From positions 1-64,000 of the forward strand of contig NZ_KB899505.1 of NCBI RefSeq assembly GCF_000378245.1: a stretch of DNA of 64,000 bases. The letters run 5' to 3'. The notes under the pieces are model-generated. The model was not told the origin of the DNA. It saw only the letters and a list, made by a program, of their open reading frames with translations, and ran no database searches. This document shows positions 60,925 through 64,000 of the stretch, piece after piece. How positions within the stretch are numbered: the stretch's first letter is position 1; each line of letters starts with the position of its first letter. This DNA comes from Aromatoleum toluclasticum ATCC 700605. Lineage in GTDB: Bacteria; Pseudomonadota; Gammaproteobacteria; Burkholderiales; Rhodocyclaceae. The position numbers and the translations under genes are program-made.

Positions 60925-61749
60925 ATGAGTACCGTCGTCCTCGCCGAACCCATCGCAACGCTGTGGGCCGGGCGCGACCCCTTCGCAGCCGCTGCGGCGC
61001 TCACCGGCACCGTCGTGCGCGAACTCGAAGGTCGGCGCACCTTCCGCTTCGAGCTCGCCGGTCGCGGCTACTACGCCAAGCTGCACCGCGGCATCGGCTG
61101 GGGCGAGATCCTCGAGAACCTCGCGCGCCTGCGCCACCCGGTGCTCGGCGCCGAGAACGAATGGCGCGCGATCCAGGCCTTCCACGCGCACGGCCTGGGC
61201 ACGATGACGGCAGTGGCCTTCGGCGACCGCGGGCGCGGCCCGGCGCGGCGCGAGTCCTTCCTGATCACCGAGGCGCTGGAACCGACCATCGACCTCGACG
61301 CCTTCACGCGCGAGTGGGCCGACAAGCCGCCACCGGTGGCCCTCAAACGCGCGCTGCTCAAGGAAGTGACCCGCATCGCGCGCGGCATGCACGAAGCCGG
61401 CATCAACCACCGCGACTTCTACCTGGTCCACTTCCTGCTCGACCTGGACCCGCCACCGGCGCCCGACCGGCTGCGCCTGTCCGTGATCGACCTGCACCGC
61501 GCGCAGCTGCGCGAACGCACGCCGCGGCGCTGGCGCGACAAGGACCTCGCGGCGCTGTACTTCTCCGCGCTCGACATCGGCCTCACGCGGCGCGACAAGC
61601 TGCGCTTCGTGCGCGACTACTTCCCCGGCCCGCTGCGCGAGACGCTCGCACGTGAAGCGCGCCTGTTCGCCCACCTCGAACGCGAGGCCGCCCGCCTCAA
61701 GCGCCGCTACGAGCGCAAGTTCGCCCATCGGCCGGCACTGCAGCGATGA
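60925..61749 (+). CDS. waaP: LPS core heptose I kinase WaaP (RfaP)
   Basis: 274 aa, a protein-kinase-fold enzyme that phosphorylates heptose I, which stabilises the outer membrane. FRFELAGRGYYAKLHRG contains the nucleotide-binding Lys, the catalytic loop is INHRDFYLVHFLL, and the metal-binding Asp is in LSVIDLHRAQLR. The loop has Val where the E. coli-type sequence has Cys, a minor change. It overlaps the next gene by 4 bases. Confidence 0.94.
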   Translation: MSTVVLAEPIATLWAGRDPFAAAAALTGTVVRELEGRRTFRFELAGRGYYAKLHRGIGWGEILENLARLRHPVLGAENEWRAIQAFHAHGLGTMTAVAFGDRGRGPARRESFLITEALEPTIDLDAFTREWADKPPPVALKRALLKEVTRIARGMHEAGINHRDFYLVHFLLDLDPPPAPDRLRLSVIDLHRAQLRERTPRRWRDKDLAALYFSALDIGLTRRDKLRFVRDYFPGPLRETLAREARLFAHLEREAARLKRRYERKFAHRPALQR

Positions 61750-63212
61750 CCCCTCAGGCCCCCGTCGCCACGCCCCCGTTGATCGCCGCCCCCCCCCTCA
61801 TCGACGCTGCCGCATTGCGCATGGCCGGACGCGCACCCGCCGTGCCCTTCCGCGTCGCGCTCGGCGACGGGCGCGAGCTCACGATGCTCCGCCTGCTGCG
61901 CGTACTGCCGCACAAGCGCGTCGTCGGCGAAAGCCTGCTCGACGGCCGACGCGTGCTCGCGAAGCTCTTCATCGACAAGGACAGCGCCCGCCACCGGGAG
62001 CGCGAACACCGCGGCATCGGCGCGCTGGCCGCCGCGGGCATCCCGACGCCCGCCACGATCGCCGCCCCGGCACTGCCAGGCGGCGGCCACCTCCTGCTGA
62101 CGGAATTCCTCGACGACGCGACGACGCTCCTCGACCACTGGCGTCCGCTCGCCGCATGCCCGCCGGGCGAGGCCGCCGCCATCGCCCTGCTCGCCCCCGC
62201 GTTCAGCCTGCTGGGGCGCCTGCACCGGGCCGGTCTCGCCCACGACGACCTGCATTTCGGCAATTTCCTGCTGCACGACGGGCAACTGCACCTCATCGAC
62301 GGCGACGCCGTCACGTGCGCCGCGGCGCCACTCGCGGCCAAGCCCGCCGCCCGCGACCTCGCGATGCTGATCGCACAGCTGCCGCGTACCTGGGACGGCT
62401 CCCTGGCGCCGCTCCTCGACGCCTACCGCGACGGCGGGGCGCAAGCCATCGACGCCACCGTGCTCGCCCGCGCGCTGCGGCACGAGCGCGCGTGGCGCCT
62501 GCGCGACTACCTCGACAAGAGCGGGCGCGACTGCACCCTCTTTCGCGTGCGCCGCAGCGTGCACCGCTTCGAGGCCGTCGTGCGCGGCGAGGCCGACACC
62601 CTCGCTCCCATCCTCGCCGACCCCGACAGCTGGATCGCCGCCGGCAAGGCGCTGAAGCGCGGCAACACCTGCACCGTAGCGCGCGTGGAACTGGACGGGC
62701 GTCCGCTCGTCATCAAACGCTACAACCTCAAGCACCTGGGCCACGCGATCTCGCGCGCATGGCGGCCGACGCGCGCCTGGCACTCGTGGCGCGAAGGACA
62801 CCGCCTCAGCCTGTTCGGCATCCCGACGCCGCGGCCGCTGGCGCTGATCGAGGAACGCTGGGGACCGCTGCGCGCGCGCGCCTGGCTCGTCACCGAATAC
62901 TGCGGCGGGCCGGACATGCTCGCCCATCTCGCACCGGACACCGAACCCGCGCCCGCCGAGGCCGCCTCGCTGCGCGTGCTGTTCGAGACCCTGTACCGCG
63001 AACGCATCAGCCACGGCGACCTGAAAGCGACCAACCTGCTGTGGGACGGCAGCCAGGCCCTCGTGATCGACCTCGACGCTGCCTGCCAGCACGCCACGCA
63101 AACCGGCTTCCACCGCGCCTGGCGCCGCGACCGCGCGCGCTTCCTGCGCAACTGGCCGGCGGAATCGCCGCTACATCGCTGGCTCGACGCGATGCTGCCG
63201 GGTCGCCCCTGA
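61746..63212 (+). CDS. Tandem kinase-fold protein of the LPS core cluster (InaA/Kdo-kinase-like)
   Basis: 488 aa made of two kinase-like units. The first (about 40-235) has LAHDDLHFGNFLLHDGQLHL then IDGDAV, i.e. HDD...N and the metal Asp. The second (about 255-485) has an ATP-binding Lys in RPLVIKRYNLKHLG, SHGDLKATNLLWDG and VIDLDAA. Both keep plausible catalytic Asp and Asn residues, so both may be active. By position it phosphorylates LPS core sugars, perhaps two sites. Start set by ATGA with waaP. Confidence 0.85.
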   Translation: MTPQAPVATPPLIAAPPLIDAAALRMAGRAPAVPFRVALGDGRELTMLRLLRVLPHKRVVGESLLDGRRVLAKLFIDKDSARHREREHRGIGALAAAGIPTPATIAAPALPGGGHLLLTEFLDDATTLLDHWRPLAACPPGEAAAIALLAPAFSLLGRLHRAGLAHDDLHFGNFLLHDGQLHLIDGDAVTCAAAPLAAKPAARDLAMLIAQLPRTWDGSLAPLLDAYRDGGAQAIDATVLARALRHERAWRLRDYLDKSGRDCTLFRVRRSVHRFEAVVRGEADTLAPILADPDSWIAAGKALKRGNTCTVARVELDGRPLVIKRYNLKHLGHAISRAWRPTRAWHSWREGHRLSLFGIPTPRPLALIEERWGPLRARAWLVTEYCGGPDMLAHLAPDTEPAPAEAASLRVLFETLYRERISHGDLKATNLLWDGSQALVIDLDAACQHATQTGFHRAWRRDRARFLRNWPAESPLHRWLDAMLPGRP

Positions 63213-63244
63213 GCATTCCAAGCGGCAGTCGAATACGACCATTC

Positions 63245-63293
63245 GCCCTGAGCTTGTCGAAGGGCATCGGCAGGGCTTCGACAGGCTCAGCCC
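63245..63293. repeat. Intergenic inverted repeat (CTGAGCCTGTCGAAG type)
   Basis: CCTGAGCTTGTCGAAGGGC and GGCTTCGACAGGCTCAG form an imperfect inverted repeat between the convergent kinase and msbA genes. This sequence type recurs between genes in many Proteobacteria. In this convergent setting it could act as a bidirectional terminator, though no T-run follows. Confidence 0.75.
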
Positions 63294-63329
63294 GAACGGC
63301 ACGGGGTTGCCATGCCGGCACGCCGGACC

Positions 63330-64000
63330 TTACTCCCCGGCGGCCGCCCCTTCGCCGTGCTCCGCGAACTGCATCGCGTACAGCCGCGCGTAGTGGCCGT
63401 CGCGCGCGAGCAGTTCGGCATGTGTGCCGCGCTCGACGATGCGCCCTTGCTCCATGACCATGATCACGTCGGCCTTCTCGATCGTCGACAGCCGGTGCGC
63501 GATCACGAGCGTCGTACGCCCGCGCATGACCCGGTCGAGCGCGGCCTGGATGTGGCGCTCCGACTCGGTGTCCAGCGCCGACGTCGCCTCGTCCAGGATC
63601 AGCACCGGCGCATCCTTCAGCAGCGCGCGCGCAATCGCCAGGCGCTGACGCTGTCCACCCGACAGCACGACGCCGTTCTCGCCGATGTCCGTGTCGTAGC
63701 CCTGCGGCAGGCGCTCGATGAACTCGGCCGCAAAGGCCGCCCGCGCGGCGCGCTCGACCGCCTCGCGCGGCGTGCCGGCAAGATCGCCATAGGCGATGTT
63801 GCTCGCCACCGAATCGTTGAACAGCGTCACCTGCTGCGTCACCAGCGCGATATGGCGGCGCAGGTTCTTCAGCGTGTAATCCTCGACATCGACGCCGTCG
63901 ATCAGGATGTGGCCGCTCTCATGATGGTAGAAGCGCGGGATCAGGTTCGCGAGCGTCGACTTGCCGCTGCCGGAGCGCCCGACCAGCGCCACCATCTGCC
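63330..64000 (-). CDS. msbA: Lipid A export ABC transporter MsbA, C-terminal part (partial)
   Basis: About 223 residues of the ATPase domain are present; the membrane domain lies beyond the right edge. Walker A is GRSGSGKST, the signature [14 protein letters not shown], Walker [13 protein letters not shown] and the switch [31 protein letters not shown] is typical of MsbA, which flips lipid A-core across the inner membrane. Placement next to the LPS core cluster supports this over other exporter half-transporters. Confidence 0.9.
   Translation of the reverse strand, partial: QMVALVGRSGSGKSTLANLIPRFYHHESGHILIDGVDVEDYTLKNLRRHIALVTQQVTLFNDSVASNIAYGDLAGTPREAVERAARAAFAAEFIERLPQGYDTDIGENGVVLSGGQRQRLAIARALLKDAPVLILDEATSALDTESERHIQAALDRVMRGRTTLVIAHRLSTIEKADVIMVMEQGRIVERGTHAELLARDGHYARLYAMQFAEHGEGAAAGE

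Overview
The window looks like chromosomal DNA of a high-GC betaproteobacterium, most likely Rhodocyclales (Azoarcus/Thauera/Aromatoleum type). The evidence is a betaproteobacterial 16S 5' end, a rpsF-priB-rpsR-rplI order, a GTP-dependent PEP carboxykinase, lutABC, a split heptose kinase (hldE1) and FtsX/MacB-type exporters. Genus is inferred from overall gene content, not from a search. I see no prophage, insertion sequence, CRISPR array or tRNA.

Layout. 1-11.2 kb (minus strand): the start of an rRNA operon with its promoter abutting dnaB, then the rplI-rpsR-priB-rpsF operon, hrpA, an M48 peptidase coupled to a DUF898 membrane protein, and a Yip1 protein. 11.3-20.1 kb: a DNA glycosylase coupled to an HI0933-type flavoprotein, crcB, glnS, and a four-gene ABC exporter (HlyD adaptor, ATPase, two permeases). 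20.2-31.9 kb: a small cysteine protein behind an FNR-type box, an rRNA pseudouridine synthase with a duplicated N-terminal repeat, an IclR regulator, PBP7, a patatin, then the malate/PEP node (maeB, pckG), an aminotransferase and a lytic transglycosylase. 32.3-43.6 kb: ampD, ygiQ, two LysR regulators, small membrane proteins, lutABC for lactate oxidation, acpH and tag.

43.7-55.6 kb is a vitamin B12 region. A cobalamin riboswitch leads btuB-btuC-btuD-cobO-cobA-cobB on the minus strand, and cobU, a 7TM/degenerate-GGDEF protein, cobT, cobS and cobC run on the plus strand. Together they cover corrinoid uptake, adenosylation, early ring methylation and a,c-amidation, and nucleotide-loop assembly. 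55.6-64 kb is the LPS inner-core cluster: hldE1, hldD, waaF, waaC, a WaaG-like transferase, waaP, a double-kinase protein, and a convergent msbA cut by the window end.

The most unusual element is a short intergenic module that sits between co-transcribed genes: stop codon, one G, ATG, 27-29 codons ending in a G-x-A-R-R-x-A pattern, and a TGA sharing one base with the next ATG. It is present twice in tandem in the ABC exporter operon and once, diverged, between btuC and btuD. In each place it supplies the Shine-Dalgarno sequence of the downstream gene. A second notable item is a GGDEF protein inside the B12 operon that has lost the catalytic motif but kept the c-di-GMP inhibitory-site motif.
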